Notes: a model not told the origin generated them from the sequence alone. 64,000 nt of DNA from Polaribacter pectinis (GCF_014352875.1 NZ_CP060695.1:1085501-1149500), one strand, 5' to 3'; shown: positions 51,429 through 60,554, counted from the first letter of the stretch. A program made the numbers and translations.

Positions 51429-51743
51429 TTAATCTTCTTTAGTTTTAAACAAGAAGCCTAAACCTAATCTACTTAAAAACTTCTTTTCGAAAGCCCAAAA
51501 GAATTTGAATTGCCCAAATAACCAACCCACAATTGGTAAGGTTAATTGATAAATTGGGAAGATTAATAAAATTCTTAATGGCCAATAAATAAAACCAGAT
51601 ATAGTATCAGGATTTAAGCCTAAAAAATTAGTGACAGGTTTTGCAACCCAAGCTGCAAACGAACCATTAATTGCAAAAACTATAAATATTGCTAAAAGAG
51701 ACCAATTACTTTCAATTCCCCAGCGTTCTTTTAATTTATCCAT
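51429..51743 (-). CDS. DUF6787-like membrane protein
   Basis: A protein of 104 residues. WGIESNWSLLAIFIVFAINGSFAAWVAKPVTNFLGL is a first membrane helix with the family's conserved W..ES/NW start. WPLRILLIFPIYQLTLPIVGWLFGQFKFFWAFEKKFLSRLG is a second helix followed by an amphipathic FWxFEKK segment. This matches DUF6787 proteins of Bacteroidetes, function unknown. It follows lgt after four bases on the same strand, so it is probably expressed with the lipoprotein-modification enzyme. Confidence 0.78.
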   Translation of the reverse strand: MDKLKERWGIESNWSLLAIFIVFAINGSFAAWVAKPVTNFLGLNPDTISGFIYWPLRILLIFPIYQLTLPIVGWLFGQFKFFWAFEKKFLSRLGLGFLFKTKED

Positions 51744-51747
51744 AAAC

Positions 51748-52608
51748 TTATTGAACTTCTTTTTTAGATTTCCTCAACATTAACCAAACTCCTATTAAAA
51801 CTAAAGGAATACTTAAAACTTGACCTGTATTTAGCGGACTGAACAACCATTCTTCTCCTCTTTGTTGAACTTGAGGTTCTTTTAAAAATTCTATTACAAA
51901 ACGTAAAGACCAAAGAACTACCATAAATAAACCAAAAAGGTACCCTATTTGTTCTCTTCTTTTTGTTTTCCAGAATAAGTGCCACATTACAAAAAATAAG
52001 GCTAAATAACTGAACGCTTCATATAATTGTGTTGGGTGTCTTGCTGTGGTTTCTCCTGCTGCTTTAAAAATGACTCCAAAATTAGATCCTGTTTCTTTTC
52101 CGTAAATTTCTGAATTGAAAAAGTTACCCAAACGAATGAAAAAGCCAGCTAAAGCAACCATAATAGCCAATCTATCTAAAATAAATAACCATGGTTTCTT
52201 TAAGTGTTTTTTTGCATAGAAATACATTGCAATAGGAATACCAATTGCTGCTCCATGACTTGCAAAACCTGTAAAACCTGTAAATTTCCAACCTTTTATA
52301 ATGCCGAATAAAGAGTCGTTTGCACTTTCTTTTATTGGTAAAAATATTTCTAATAAATGATTTTGGTAATAATCCCAACTATAAAAGAAAACATCGCCTA
52401 AACGCATTCCTATTAACATCGAAATAAAAACGTACATAAATAATACGTCTAACTTTTCTAATGGAGTTTTATCGTCTATATAGATTTTTTTCATTAATCT
52501 TAATCCCAATAAAAAAGCCGCTACAAACATTAAACTGTACCAACGAACTACAAAAAAACCTAAATCTATTCCTATAGAAGGGTTCCACTCAATTGCTAAA
52601 AAACTCAT
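51748..52608 (-). CDS. lgt: Prolipoprotein diacylglyceryl transferase
   Basis: An inner-membrane enzyme of 286 residues with about seven helices that transfers diacylglycerol to the lipobox cysteine, the first step in lipoprotein maturation. Signatures are VRWYSLMFVAAFLLGLRLM, the glycine-rich GFTGFASHGAAIGIPIAMY and the Lgt motif GFFIRLGNFFNSEIYGKETGS (with the invariant RxGNFxNxE). RHPTQLYEAF is the conserved H/Y region. All are intact. Many lipoproteins in this window depend on it. It is co-oriented with yidD and cysS upstream. Confidence 0.95.
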   Translation of the reverse strand: MSFLAIEWNPSIGIDLGFFVVRWYSLMFVAAFLLGLRLMKKIYIDDKTPLEKLDVLFMYVFISMLIGMRLGDVFFYSWDYYQNHLLEIFLPIKESANDSLFGIIKGWKFTGFTGFASHGAAIGIPIAMYFYAKKHLKKPWLFILDRLAIMVALAGFFIRLGNFFNSEIYGKETGSNFGVIFKAAGETTARHPTQLYEAFSYLALFFVMWHLFWKTKRREQIGYLFGLFMVVLWSLRFVIEFLKEPQVQQRGEEWLFSPLNTGQVLSIPLVLIGVWLMLRKSKKEVQ

Positions 52609-52659
52609 ACTCTTTTATTCAAAGTTTAAAATTTATAATTCAAAGTTAAAATATAACTT

Positions 52660-52902
52660 CTATTTTTTTTCTTCTAATTTTTCTGGAACAGGATCATAAC
52701 CACTTCCTCCCCAAGGATGACAACTAAAAATTCTTTTTAACGCTAACCAACCTCCAGAAAATAAACCGTGTTTTTGTAAAGCTTCTATTGTGTAGTGTGA
52801 ACACGTTGGAGAATATCTACAAGTTGCGGGTGTAAATGGCGAAATTGCTGTTTGATAAAAACGAACTAACAAAATAAATGGATATGAAAGTATTTTTTTC
52901 AA
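52660..52902 (-). CDS. yidD: Membrane protein insertion efficiency factor YidD
   Basis: A small protein of 80 residues. [60 protein letters not shown] is the full YidD pattern, including the three conserved cysteines. It assists YidC-dependent insertion of membrane proteins. Four bases separate it from cysS upstream. It is not next to rnpA/yidC, its usual partners in many bacteria. Confidence 0.96.
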   Translation of the reverse strand: MKKILSYPFILLVRFYQTAISPFTPATCRYSPTCSHYTIEALQKHGLFSGGWLALKRIFSCHPWGGSGYDPVPEKLEEKK

Positions 52903-52906
52903 ACGT

Positions 52907-54385
52907 TTAATTTACTGAAAACGTTGTACCTTCTTTTCCATCTTTTAATTGTATACCTAATGCAATTAATTCGTCTCTAATTTGGTCTGACAATGCCCAA
53001 TCTTTATTTTCTCTTGCTTCTTTTCTCAATTTAATTAACAACTCCACTACTCCATTTATCTTTTCTGAATTGTCTTGAGAATTTTCATTCATTAAACCTA
53101 AAACATCAAAAACAAAACTATTTAAAGTCGTTTTTAATTCTTCTACATCTTCTGAAGTTAAACTTGCGTTTTTCTCTTTAATTTGATTGATTAATTTTAC
53201 AGCATCAAACAAATGTGAAATTAAAATTGGTGTATTAAAATCGTCGTTCATTGCAGCATAACAATCTTTTTTCCAATTTTGAACGTCGAATGTTGATGTT
53301 TTTTCAGCTTCAATTTTATCTACAAAATTAACAGCTTCCATTAATTTAGCATGTCCTTTTTCTGATGCTTCTAAAGCGTCACCAGAAAAATCTAAAATAC
53401 TTCTATAATTGGCTTGCATGTTAAAAAAACGAACTACAGATGCTGAAAATGCTTTTGGTAAAATATCGTTTTCTCCTGATAAAATTTCGTTTGGTAAAAT
53501 AAAATTTCCTGTCGATTTTGCCATTTTCTGGCTATTTAACAACAACATGTTTGTGTGCATCCAATAATTTACTGGAGTTACGCCAGAACATGTTTGCGAT
53601 TGTGCAATTTCACATTCGTGATGTGGAAATTTTAAGTCCATTCCTCCTCCATGAATATCGAAACTTTCGCCTAAATATTTTGTACTCATTACAGAACATT
53701 CTAAATGCCAACCAGGAAAACCATCGCTCCAAGGAGAAGGCCAACGCATAATATGACGTTCTTCTGCTTTTTTCCAAAGTGCAAAATCTTGTGGATTTTT
53801 CTTGTCTGATTGCCCGTCTAAAGCTCTTGTATTATGAATTAAATCTTCCACTTTTCTTCCTGAAAGAATTCCATAATGATTTGTCTTATTATATTCTAAA
53901 ACATCAAAATAAACAGAACCATTTACTTCATACGCTAAACCTTTTTCAATGATTTCTTTAATCATTTCTATTTGTTCAACAATATGTCCAGTTGCAGTTG
54001 GCTCTATACTTGGTGGTAAAAAGTTGTAGTTTTTAAGCACATTATGAAAATCGACTGTGTAACGTTGCACAACTTCCATTGGCTCAATTTTTTCGATACG
54101 TGCTTTTTTCGCAATTTTATCTTCGCTTTCATCATCATCGTTTTCTAAATGCCCAGCATCTGTAATATTACGCACATAACGTACTTTGTAACCTAAATGC
54201 AATAAATATCTATAAACAACATCAAAAAACATAAAAGTTCTTACGTTTCCTAAATGTGCATTGCTATAAACTGTTGGCCCACAGACATACATGCCTACGT
54301 AACCTTCTGTTATGGGTTTAAAATCCTCTTTCTTTTTAGAGAGAGAATTGTATATTTTCAATTGATTTTCTTTGTAGCGTTCCAT
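52907..54385 (-). CDS. cysS: Cysteinyl-tRNA synthetase
   Basis: A class I aminoacyl-tRNA synthetase of 492 residues that charges tRNA-Cys. The HIGH-type motif is [12 protein letters not shown] after the zinc ligand in YVCGPTVY. Other zinc ligands are in HLECSVMS and the HHECEIAQS region, and the KMSKS loop reads KMAKSTGN. The C-terminal helical DALR-type domain and the anticodon-binding tail ([18 protein letters not shown]) are complete. Normal length. It leads the cysS-yidD pair. Confidence 0.97.
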   Translation of the reverse strand: MERYKENQLKIYNSLSKKKEDFKPITEGYVGMYVCGPTVYSNAHLGNVRTFMFFDVVYRYLLHLGYKVRYVRNITDAGHLENDDDESEDKIAKKARIEKIEPMEVVQRYTVDFHNVLKNYNFLPPSIEPTATGHIVEQIEMIKEIIEKGLAYEVNGSVYFDVLEYNKTNHYGILSGRKVEDLIHNTRALDGQSDKKNPQDFALWKKAEERHIMRWPSPWSDGFPGWHLECSVMSTKYLGESFDIHGGGMDLKFPHHECEIAQSQTCSGVTPVNYWMHTNMLLLNSQKMAKSTGNFILPNEILSGENDILPKAFSASVVRFFNMQANYRSILDFSGDALEASEKGHAKLMEAVNFVDKIEAEKTSTFDVQNWKKDCYAAMNDDFNTPILISHLFDAVKLINQIKEKNASLTSEDVEELKTTLNSFVFDVLGLMNENSQDNSEKINGVVELLIKLRKEARENKDWALSDQIRDELIALGIQLKDGKEGTTFSVN

Positions 54386-54482
54386 TAAAAAAGTGACTAT
54401 TTACAGTGGATAAAGATAGGCACTTTATAGAGAATAGAGAAATGGAATTTAAGTGAAGTTTAATAAAAAGTGAAGAGGCATT

Positions 54483-55829
54483 TTACTTAATAACAATACT
54501 ACTATATTCACCATTAACTTTCAGTAAATTAGCTGTTTTGTTATTGTTTTTAAAATATTTTACACGTTCGTTATTTAATTTTACTTTATTTACTTGGTAT
54601 TTAAAATTCGAATGAACTTCTCCTAAATTAAGAATTGCTTCAGAATTACTTAAATTTAAAACAAATTCTCCAAAATTTGGATTGAAACTCTCAACTGTAA
54701 CTTTCCCGAATTTATCAGAAAAATTTACGTCGTTATTTATTTTTATAATTTTAATTTCCGAAGAATTATTACGCATTGTAGAATTTGTAACTGATGCTAT
54801 TTTAGCATCAGTTACATTGTTTAAAAATAAAGTACAAGCGTTTAAACTATTTATATTCACTGGAGAATAATCTACAGTTAAACGACCTCCAATTAGATTA
54901 TTAGCATCAAAAGCACCATATTTTACGTTTCCAGAAGCAACTGTGTTTGGCAACTTCACTTTACAATGTTTCGTATTTAAATTGAATGTTGCACCTTTTG
55001 GAACTTTAATTTCCAATCTTTTTTTAATCTTAACTTTTTTACCATTAATGATTACATCATCATCATTAGAACCAAAGTTGAATTTCATATTTTTTAAAGC
55101 TTCTTTTGCTTTTTCCAAACCTTTTTTAATTTCTTCTTTATTGATATTCTTCATTTGAAGCTTCGCTTTTTCTAACGATTCCTTCAACTTATCTTTATCT
55201 ATTACTTTTATATCATTTCTTTTTTTTCTGAAAGACTTTTTTAAATCCTCATATTTTTTACTTTTCTTAAATTTCTCCCATTCTTCTTTCGTTTTTATAA
55301 TAATGTGTTCATCATCATTATGATATTCAAAAAAATATCTCCCTTTTCGTTCCATATTATCTTCTAAATCTTCCATTGAACCAAAATCGAAGTCAAAGTC
55401 GAAATCAAAATCCATATCAGGAATTACAATAGCATCCATATCTGGCATTTGAATGTCGATATCTGGCATAACAAAATCGAAATTCATGTCATTAAAAAAA
55501 ACAAAATCTTTACCATTAGAAATGTTTCCTCTAGATTTAATTTTTACTTTTTTACTGTTTCCTAAAGCTTCAAAATTCCAGTTTTTAAAATACTTTTCTG
55601 CATCTTCTTTCGAGATTCCTTCAACTTCTATAAACGCTTCTACTTGTACTTCGTTTTTAGACCAAGTTGTTACATTAATATCGGTGTTTGTAGCATTTAT
55701 TGCTACTTCTACATCTTTATTTACTTTAAAATTTTCAGTAATTTTTTTATCAAACTTTTGTGCAGAAACTGTTCCTAAAAAACAGATTGCTAAAAGCGTG
55801 AAAATTGGTTTATATAATTTGTGTATCAT
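54483..55829 (-). CDS. Exported adhesin-like beta-helix protein of the ECF operon
   Basis: A protein of 448 residues with a signal peptide (LYKPIFTLLAICFLGTVSAQ). The region after it (VEVAINATNTDINVTTWSKNEVQVEAF) and the C-terminal third (short repeating strands with VNINSLNACTLFLNNVTDAKIASV) look like the DUF4097/putative-adhesin right-handed beta-helix fold. Between them lie an acidic repeat (DMDFDFDFDFDFG, about 142-154) and a Lys/Glu-rich stretch with coiled-coil character (about 185-270). It overlaps the anti-sigma-like gene by 20 bases, so it is the likely output or sensor gene of the sigma operon. Function unknown. Confidence 0.75.
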   Translation of the reverse strand: MIHKLYKPIFTLLAICFLGTVSAQKFDKKITENFKVNKDVEVAINATNTDINVTTWSKNEVQVEAFIEVEGISKEDAEKYFKNWNFEALGNSKKVKIKSRGNISNGKDFVFFNDMNFDFVMPDIDIQMPDMDAIVIPDMDFDFDFDFDFGSMEDLEDNMERKGRYFFEYHNDDEHIIIKTKEEWEKFKKSKKYEDLKKSFRKKRNDIKVIDKDKLKESLEKAKLQMKNINKEEIKKGLEKAKEALKNMKFNFGSNDDDVIINGKKVKIKKRLEIKVPKGATFNLNTKHCKVKLPNTVASGNVKYGAFDANNLIGGRLTVDYSPVNINSLNACTLFLNNVTDAKIASVTNSTMRNNSSEIKIIKINNDVNFSDKFGKVTVESFNPNFGEFVLNLSNSEAILNLGEVHSNFKYQVNKVKLNNERVKYFKNNNKTANLLKVNGEYSSIVIK

Positions 55830-56370
55830 TTTGTGTATTGTTTAAATTTTTGAGTTCTTTTAATTGTTTTTTCAAACGTTTTAACAGCTGTAAGCGCAAT
55901 TGTAAATTACTAATTAGTGCATCTATTGTAGAATCGTTAACTCCTTTTGTATTGAGCTCTTTGGTTAACGATTTGTATTCTTTTGTTAATTCTGCAATTT
56001 TTGATAAATAACCATCAATAATTTCTTTGTTTTCGTCTGTTAATTCTAACTGACTAATTTCTAAATTGATGCTGTTTATATAATACTTTTCTATAGTTTC
56101 GAATTCTGGAGAAATACTTCCTAAACTTATCTCCTTCGTAACATTTTCTATTGGTTGTTCTATATTTTTAGTTGGGTAAAATTTAATTCCCAAACTAATT
56201 AACAATACTATAGATGATGCAATAGACAACCATTTAAAGTTTTTCTTTTTAGGTTTTTGTTGATGCATTTCTGCCATCAATAATTTTTCAAATTTATTAG
56301 CATGATTTGCAGATAATTCTATATTTGGTTCTTTATAACCTTTTATTTCTTCTCTAATATCTTGCTGCAT
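55810..56370 (-). CDS. Anti-sigma factor-like membrane protein
   Basis: A protein of 186 residues. The N-terminal cytoplasmic part (about 1-45) contains NHANKFEKLLMAEMHQQKP and could bind the sigma factor. One membrane helix (about 46-64, WLSIASSIVLLISLGIKFY) is followed by an extracytoplasmic, strongly helical domain (about 90-186) rich in Leu, Lys and Glu that suggests a coiled coil. It has no zinc-binding HxxxCxxC motif. Its place between the sigma factor (17-base overlap) and the surface protein (20-base overlap) is the main reason for the assignment. Confidence 0.7.
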   Translation of the reverse strand: MQQDIREEIKGYKEPNIELSANHANKFEKLLMAEMHQQKPKKKNFKWLSIASSIVLLISLGIKFYPTKNIEQPIENVTKEISLGSISPEFETIEKYYINSINLEISQLELTDENKEIIDGYLSKIAELTKEYKSLTKELNTKGVNDSTIDALISNLQLRLQLLKRLKKQLKELKNLNNTQNDTQII

Positions 56371-56911
56371 AACTCGTGTTTTTTAACTGTTCCTTCAATA
56401 ATTTTTTTCCTCTTAACAAATGTGTTCTTGACGTATTTTCTGTGATATTTAATACTTCAGCTATTTCTTGATGATCGTAACCTTCTAATAAATACATGGT
56501 TAAAACCAATCTGTATTTTTCTTTTAAATTGTTAATTGTTTCTACAATTCCATCAACAGAAATATCACTTTCTATAGTCCAATTTTCTTCATTTTCTACT
56601 TTATAAACTTCATCATTAATTGAAACCAATTCTAATTTATTTTTCTTTAAATAATCGATACTTTGGTTGATAACAATTCTCTTTAACCATGCTCCAAAAG
56701 CGACTTCGTTTTTGTAACTTTCTATGTATTTAAACGCTTTTATAAAAGCATCTTGCATAACATCTTCTGCAATAAATCTATCTTTTACATACCTATGAGC
56801 CACTACCAACATTGCTTTACAATACAAATTGTACAGTTGCATTTGCGACTTTGCACAATTATTTTTGCATAAGTCAATAATTGGTTGATGTAATTGTTTG
56901 GTTGGTTTCAT
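56354..56911 (-). CDS. ECF-type RNA polymerase sigma-70 factor
   Basis: An extracytoplasmic-function sigma factor of 185 residues. Region 2 contains LVVAHRYVKDRFIAEDVMQDAFIKAFKYIESYKNEVAFGAWLKRIVINQSIDYL, the core-binding and -10-reading segment. Region 4 is LKEKYRLVLTMYLLEGYDHQEIAEVLNITENTSRTHLLRGKKLLKEQL, a helix-turn-helix for the -35 element. It begins the operon sigma - anti-sigma-like - surface protein, with overlaps that imply translational coupling. It probably activates its own operon under envelope stress. That is family knowledge, not shown here. Confidence 0.94.
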   Translation of the reverse strand: MKPTKQLHQPIIDLCKNNCAKSQMQLYNLYCKAMLVVAHRYVKDRFIAEDVMQDAFIKAFKYIESYKNEVAFGAWLKRIVINQSIDYLKKNKLELVSINDEVYKVENEENWTIESDISVDGIVETINNLKEKYRLVLTMYLLEGYDHQEIAEVLNITENTSRTHLLRGKKLLKEQLKNTSYAARY

Positions 56912-56992
56912 TAAAACTTTCTTACTCTATAGACGACACATTTTTTGGAGTGTTGCAAAAAATATGATTAAATTTACACTAATAACTTTACA

Positions 56993-58060
56993 ATGAATAA
57001 AAAATCTTCTGCTTTACACGAAAAAGACGGCGTTTCTAAACCAGAAACAACGAGTAAAACTAGTGCAGAAAAGATTAAATTAAGCAGAGCAAAACAAAAC
57101 TCTGTTAAAGAATATGTTGCTAAAATTCTCGACCGAAATATTACTTTTTTAAGTAAAGCCATTACATTGGTAGAAAGTACGAATGTAAAACATCAACAAA
57201 AAGCCAACGAAATTTTAGAACAATGTTTGCCTTTTGCAAATAAATCTATTAGAATAGGAATTACTGGAGTTCCAGGTGTTGGAAAAAGCACATTTATCGA
57301 GTCTTTTGGAAAACACTTAACTTCTCAAGGAAAAAAAGTCGCTGTTTTGGCTGTAGATCCAAGTAGTTCTGTAAATAAAGGTTCTATTTTAGGTGATAAA
57401 ACTAGAATGGAAGAATTAGTGACCGACAAAAATGCATTTATTAGACCTTCGCCTTCTGGAACATCTTTAGGTGGTGTTGCTCAAAAAACTCGAGAAAGTA
57501 TTATTTTGTGTGAAGCTGCAGGTTTTGATACTATTATTATTGAAACTGTTGGTGTTGGACAATCGGAAACCGTCGTTCATTCTATGGTAGATTTCTTTTT
57601 ATTATTGAAGTTAGCTGGCGCTGGAGATGAATTGCAAGGAATAAAACGTGGAATTATAGAAATGGCAGATGCAATTGTTATAAATAAAGCCGATGGAGAA
57701 AACGAGAGAAACGCAAAAATTGCTAAAGTTGAATTTAATAGAGCGTTGCATTTATATCCTTTAAAAGAAAGCAAATGGCAACCAAAAGTTTTAACAGCAA
57801 GTGCGTTGCATAATTGTGGCATTGCTGAAATAGATAAAATGATTACTGATTATATTTTCTTAACTAAAGAGAATAATTATTTCAACACAAAAAGAAATGA
57901 GCAAAATAAATTTTGGTTGTTGTCAACTATAAACCAGCAATTAAAAGATAATTTTTACAATAATATGTTGATAAAAACAGCTTTACAAGAAGAAATAAAG
58001 AAATTAGAAAACGAGCAAACAACACCTTTTTCTGCTGCAAATAGACTTTTAAACTTATAA
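56993..58060 (+). CDS. meaB: Methylmalonyl-CoA mutase-associated GTPase MeaB (ArgK family)
   Basis: A G3E-type GTPase of 355 residues that protects and loads the B12-dependent methylmalonyl-CoA mutase. Walker A is GITGVPGVGKSTFIESFG. VLAVDPSSSVNKGSILGDKTRM is the switch region, IIIETVGVGQSE contains the DxxG-equivalent, and INKADGEN is the base-specificity motif NKAD. The N-terminal 30 residues are a variable Ser/Lys-rich extension, and the C-terminal helices form the dimer arm. The mutase genes themselves are not in the window. It is divergent from the sigma operon and followed by a permease gene. Confidence 0.93.
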   Translation: MNKKSSALHEKDGVSKPETTSKTSAEKIKLSRAKQNSVKEYVAKILDRNITFLSKAITLVESTNVKHQQKANEILEQCLPFANKSIRIGITGVPGVGKSTFIESFGKHLTSQGKKVAVLAVDPSSSVNKGSILGDKTRMEELVTDKNAFIRPSPSGTSLGGVAQKTRESIILCEAAGFDTIIIETVGVGQSETVVHSMVDFFLLLKLAGAGDELQGIKRGIIEMADAIVINKADGENERNAKIAKVEFNRALHLYPLKESKWQPKVLTASALHNCGIAEIDKMITDYIFLTKENNYFNTKRNEQNKFWLLSTINQQLKDNFYNNMLIKTALQEEIKKLENEQTTPFSAANRLLNL

Positions 58061-58089
58061 TATTTTCCAGTTTTTCTAAAATTTATAAA

Positions 58090-59370
58090 ATGAATAAAAA
58101 AATCGGATTAAAAGACGCTATTTCCATCGGAATTGGAGGAATGGTTGGAGGTGGAATCTTTGCTGTGCTTGGTTTGGCTGTTTCTTTAGCCAAAGGAGGA
58201 ACACCTATTGCCTTTCTTTTTGCAGGAATTATTGCACTTTTAACTGCCTATTCTTATGCAAAACTTTCAAAAAAATATCCAGAAAATGGCGGAACCGTAA
58301 AATTCATTCATCAACAATTTGGAAATGGAGTTTTTGCTGGCGGAATAAATAATTTATTATGGATTAGCTATATTGTAATGTTGGCTTTATACGCTTCTGC
58401 TTTTGGTTCTTATTGTGCTGAATTGCTTTCTGTAACTGGAGAAAAAAATATTGATGTTCGCATTTTTCAAACCTCAATAATCTTAATTGCTTTATTTATT
58501 AATTATTTAAGTGTAAAGTTAGTCAGCGAAATAGAATCTATTGCAGTTATTATAAAACTATTAATTCTATTAGCTTTTATTGGAGTTGGTTTTTACGGAC
58601 TTTCTATTCATCCAGAAAATCTGCAACAATTATCGCCCAAAAACTGGGAAAGTCCATTACTATTAATTTCTGGTGGAATGGTAATTTTTGTCGCTTATGA
58701 AGGTTTTGAGTTGATTGCTAACTCAATTTCTGACCTTAAAGACAAAGAAAAAAATACCGAAAAAGCTTATTTTGGCGCTGTTGGTTTTGTAGTTGTTTTA
58801 TATATTTTAATAGCTATTGTTACTGTTGGCGCTTTGCCTTTTGAACAAATTGCAAATGCAGAAGATTATGTTTTAGCAAAAGCTGCAGAACCCACTTTAG
58901 GTCAAATTGGTTTTACAGTTATTACAATTACAGCATTAATCTCTACATTTTCGGCCATAAATGCAACCATTTTAGGCAGTGGAAGAGTAAATTATGACAT
59001 TGCTAAAGACAACGAATTACCTAAATATTTTTGTCATGAATTTTGGGGCAAACCCATTGGTTTATTAATAACTGCTGTATTATCTATTTTATTAGTAAAC
59101 CTTTTCAACTTACAAAGTATTTCTACTGCAGGAAGTGTTGGTTTTTTATTGATTTTTAGTATTGTAAATTATATCGGTTTCAAAAAACATAAGGAATTAG
59201 CATCTAAAAAAACAATTCATTTAATAGCTTGTATTTTATGTCTTTTAGCTTTTTTTACTTTGATAATTCAGCAATATTCTACTAATAAAACTGGTGTTTT
59301 AATTGCTTTGGGAATTATTGTTTTTTGTTTTGTATTGGAGTTTACCTATAAGTTATTCAACAAAAATTAA
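58090..59370 (+). CDS. APC family amino acid permease
   Basis: An amino acid/polyamine/organocation transporter of 426 residues with twelve predicted membrane helices. The first helix carries the unwound GIGGMVGGGIFAVLGLA substrate-binding stretch, and the sixth contains MVIFVAYEGFELIANSISD. NATILGSGRVNYDIAKDNELPKYF is the conserved loop before helix 9. Members import amino acids with protons. The substrate is not readable. It follows meaB by 29 bases and may be co-transcribed. The next gene is cassette-like. Confidence 0.9.
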   Translation: MNKKIGLKDAISIGIGGMVGGGIFAVLGLAVSLAKGGTPIAFLFAGIIALLTAYSYAKLSKKYPENGGTVKFIHQQFGNGVFAGGINNLLWISYIVMLALYASAFGSYCAELLSVTGEKNIDVRIFQTSIILIALFINYLSVKLVSEIESIAVIIKLLILLAFIGVGFYGLSIHPENLQQLSPKNWESPLLLISGGMVIFVAYEGFELIANSISDLKDKEKNTEKAYFGAVGFVVVLYILIAIVTVGALPFEQIANAEDYVLAKAAEPTLGQIGFTVITITALISTFSAINATILGSGRVNYDIAKDNELPKYFCHEFWGKPIGLLITAVLSILLVNLFNLQSISTAGSVGFLLIFSIVNYIGFKKHKELASKKTIHLIACILCLLAFFTLIIQQYSTNKTGVLIALGIIVFCFVLEFTYKLFNKN

Positions 59371-59410
59371 CACATTATAGTTTGGTTTGTTTCTAAACTT
59401 AAAAAAATAT

Positions 59411-59471
59411 AACTTCGCTAACACATCATAAAGTGAATTAAAACTCACCTTATCATTAGAATTGTAGGTAA
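59411..59471 (+). repeat. Upstream palindromic site of the second gene cassette
   Basis: A 61-base site: AACTTCGCTAACACATC, stem ATAAAGTGA, loop ATTAAAAC, stem TCACCTTAT, then CATTAGAATTGTAGGTAAT ending at the ATG. It aligns with the site at 30364-30428. TTGTAGGTA is the inverse of the CTAGCTACAA that begins the downstream site, as expected for the two ends of one unit. Confidence 0.7.
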
Positions 59472-59472
59472 T

Positions 59473-59952
59473 ATGAAAAAACATCTTTGGAAAATATTAA
59501 ATGTCATACTGATTTTATATTTTAGTTTCGAATTCTTAAAAAAATATCATCCAAAACTATACGGAACTTCATTCAACAAAGAGCGAATTGAAATCGGACT
59601 TGTACCCATTGATTCTTCTTTAATTAGGAAAGGTAAAGACACCTATGTTTATCAAACTTGGATAAATAAAAGTTCAGAAGTTCCAAGATTTTATGCTAAA
59701 TATGCCTGTTTTGACAAATGGAATAGAGGAATAGAAATGGAAAATGATAATTATGTTGTATTGGTAGATTCTTCTAAAGTGATACTTTCAATTAACTATA
59801 ATTTCGGAACTAAAAAATTCAATTATTCTTTAAAAAAATTCAACAGACCAAAAAACACATCTGACTTATATGGACATTCTGGAAAAACAATTAGAGAATT
59901 GAACGAAAATGAAACGGAGAAAATATTAAATAAAAACGGAATAAAATACTAG
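59473..59952 (+). CDS. Unknown membrane-anchored protein in a gene cassette
   Basis: A protein of 159 residues that I do not recognise. A hydrophobic N-terminal helix (HLWKILNVILILYFSFEFL) anchors or exports it. The remainder is a beta-rich domain with one cysteine (YVYQTWINKSSEVPRFYAKYACFDKWNRGIEMENDNYVVLVDSSKVILSINYNF by pieces). The gene is bounded by two palindromic sites like those around the CPBP gene, and its stop codon lies inside the downstream site. There is no promoter box of the usual kind before it, so expression may depend on the upstream permease transcript. Confidence 0.65.
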   Translation: MKKHLWKILNVILILYFSFEFLKKYHPKLYGTSFNKERIEIGLVPIDSSLIRKGKDTYVYQTWINKSSEVPRFYAKYACFDKWNRGIEMENDNYVVLVDSSKVILSINYNFGTKKFNYSLKKFNRPKNTSDLYGHSGKTIRELNENETEKILNKNGIKY

Positions 59953-60083
59953 CTACAACACTGTGTAAGTAAAATTGCTAGTTTTAGCTCACTTGGGAAA
60001 ATCCTTCGGATTTTCACCGTTCGTGTTTATTTAGTAACTTTATTGCTTAATCAACGTAACTTTTCTTACACAAAACCGTTAGC
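59947..60083 (+). repeat. Downstream palindromic site of the second gene cassette
   Basis: About 137 bases from ACTAGCTACAACACTGTG to CAAAACCGTTAGC. TGTGTAAG (59962-59969) pairs perfectly with CTTACACA (60065-60072). An inner hairpin GAAAATCCTTCGGATTTTC is visible. It shares ordered words with 31209-31346 (CAACACxGTxTAA, AAATTGCTA, CCTTCGGA, GCTTAATCAA, GTAACTTTTCTTA, CGTTA). Confidence 0.72.
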
Positions 60084-60108
60084 CAAAACCACAATATTTT
60101 AATTAACT

Positions 60109-60438
60109 TTAATTATTTTCCACAACATATTCTCCCCATTCTGCTATAGATTTCAATAACGGAATGGCGGTTTTACCAAAATCGGTTAAAGAATATTCAA
60201 CCTTTAAAGGTGGTTTTGTAGTGTAGACTTTTCGTTTTATAATACCATCTTCTTCTAATTTTTTAAGTTGCAAACTTAAAGTTCGTTCTGTTACGCTTTC
60301 CATTTTTTTACGCAATTCATGGTAGCGTAAAGGAGAATCTATTAAATGAAATAAAATAACAGTTTTCCATTTTCCACCAATCATTCCCATAGTTACACTT
60401 GCACAACAGGGATATTCTTTACCTTTTACTATATACAT
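60109..60438 (-). CDS. HxlR family transcriptional regulator
   Basis: A winged helix-turn-helix DNA-binding protein of 109 residues. MIGGKWKTVILFHLIDSPLRYHELRKKMESVTERTLSLQLKKLEEDGIIKRKVYTTKPPLKVEYSLTDFGK is the HxlR/DUF24 signature. The cysteine pair in EYPCCAS before helix 1 corresponds to the redox-sensing cysteine of YodB/HypR-type members, so it may respond to quinones, aldehydes or disulfide stress. It is divergent from a nitroreductase gene with a palindrome over both promoters, the typical layout of an autoregulated repressor and its target. Confidence 0.92.
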   Translation of the reverse strand: MYIVKGKEYPCCASVTMGMIGGKWKTVILFHLIDSPLRYHELRKKMESVTERTLSLQLKKLEEDGIIKRKVYTTKPPLKVEYSLTDFGKTAIPLLKSIAEWGEYVVENN

Positions 60439-60484
60439 ATTGTTAAATTTTACAAAAAAAGAGTACTATACTTTTAGACCGTTC

Positions 60485-60518
60485 TTGCGAGATTACAAAA
60501 CTATACATAATTTTGTAA
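60485..60518. promoter_or_regulatory. HxlR/nitroreductase divergent promoter and operator palindrome
   Basis: On the plus strand TTG (60485-60487), a 20-base spacer, and TAATTTTG (60508-60515) form a consensus promoter for the nitroreductase gene. On the minus strand TAGTTTTG (60503-60496) faces the hxlR gene. TTACAAAA (60493-60500) and TTTTGTAA (60511-60518) form a perfect inverted repeat over both -7 boxes. Operator function is inferred. Confidence 0.65.
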
Positions 60519-60554
60519 CTATAAAAATGATAGTATAAAATTAAAATAATAAAT

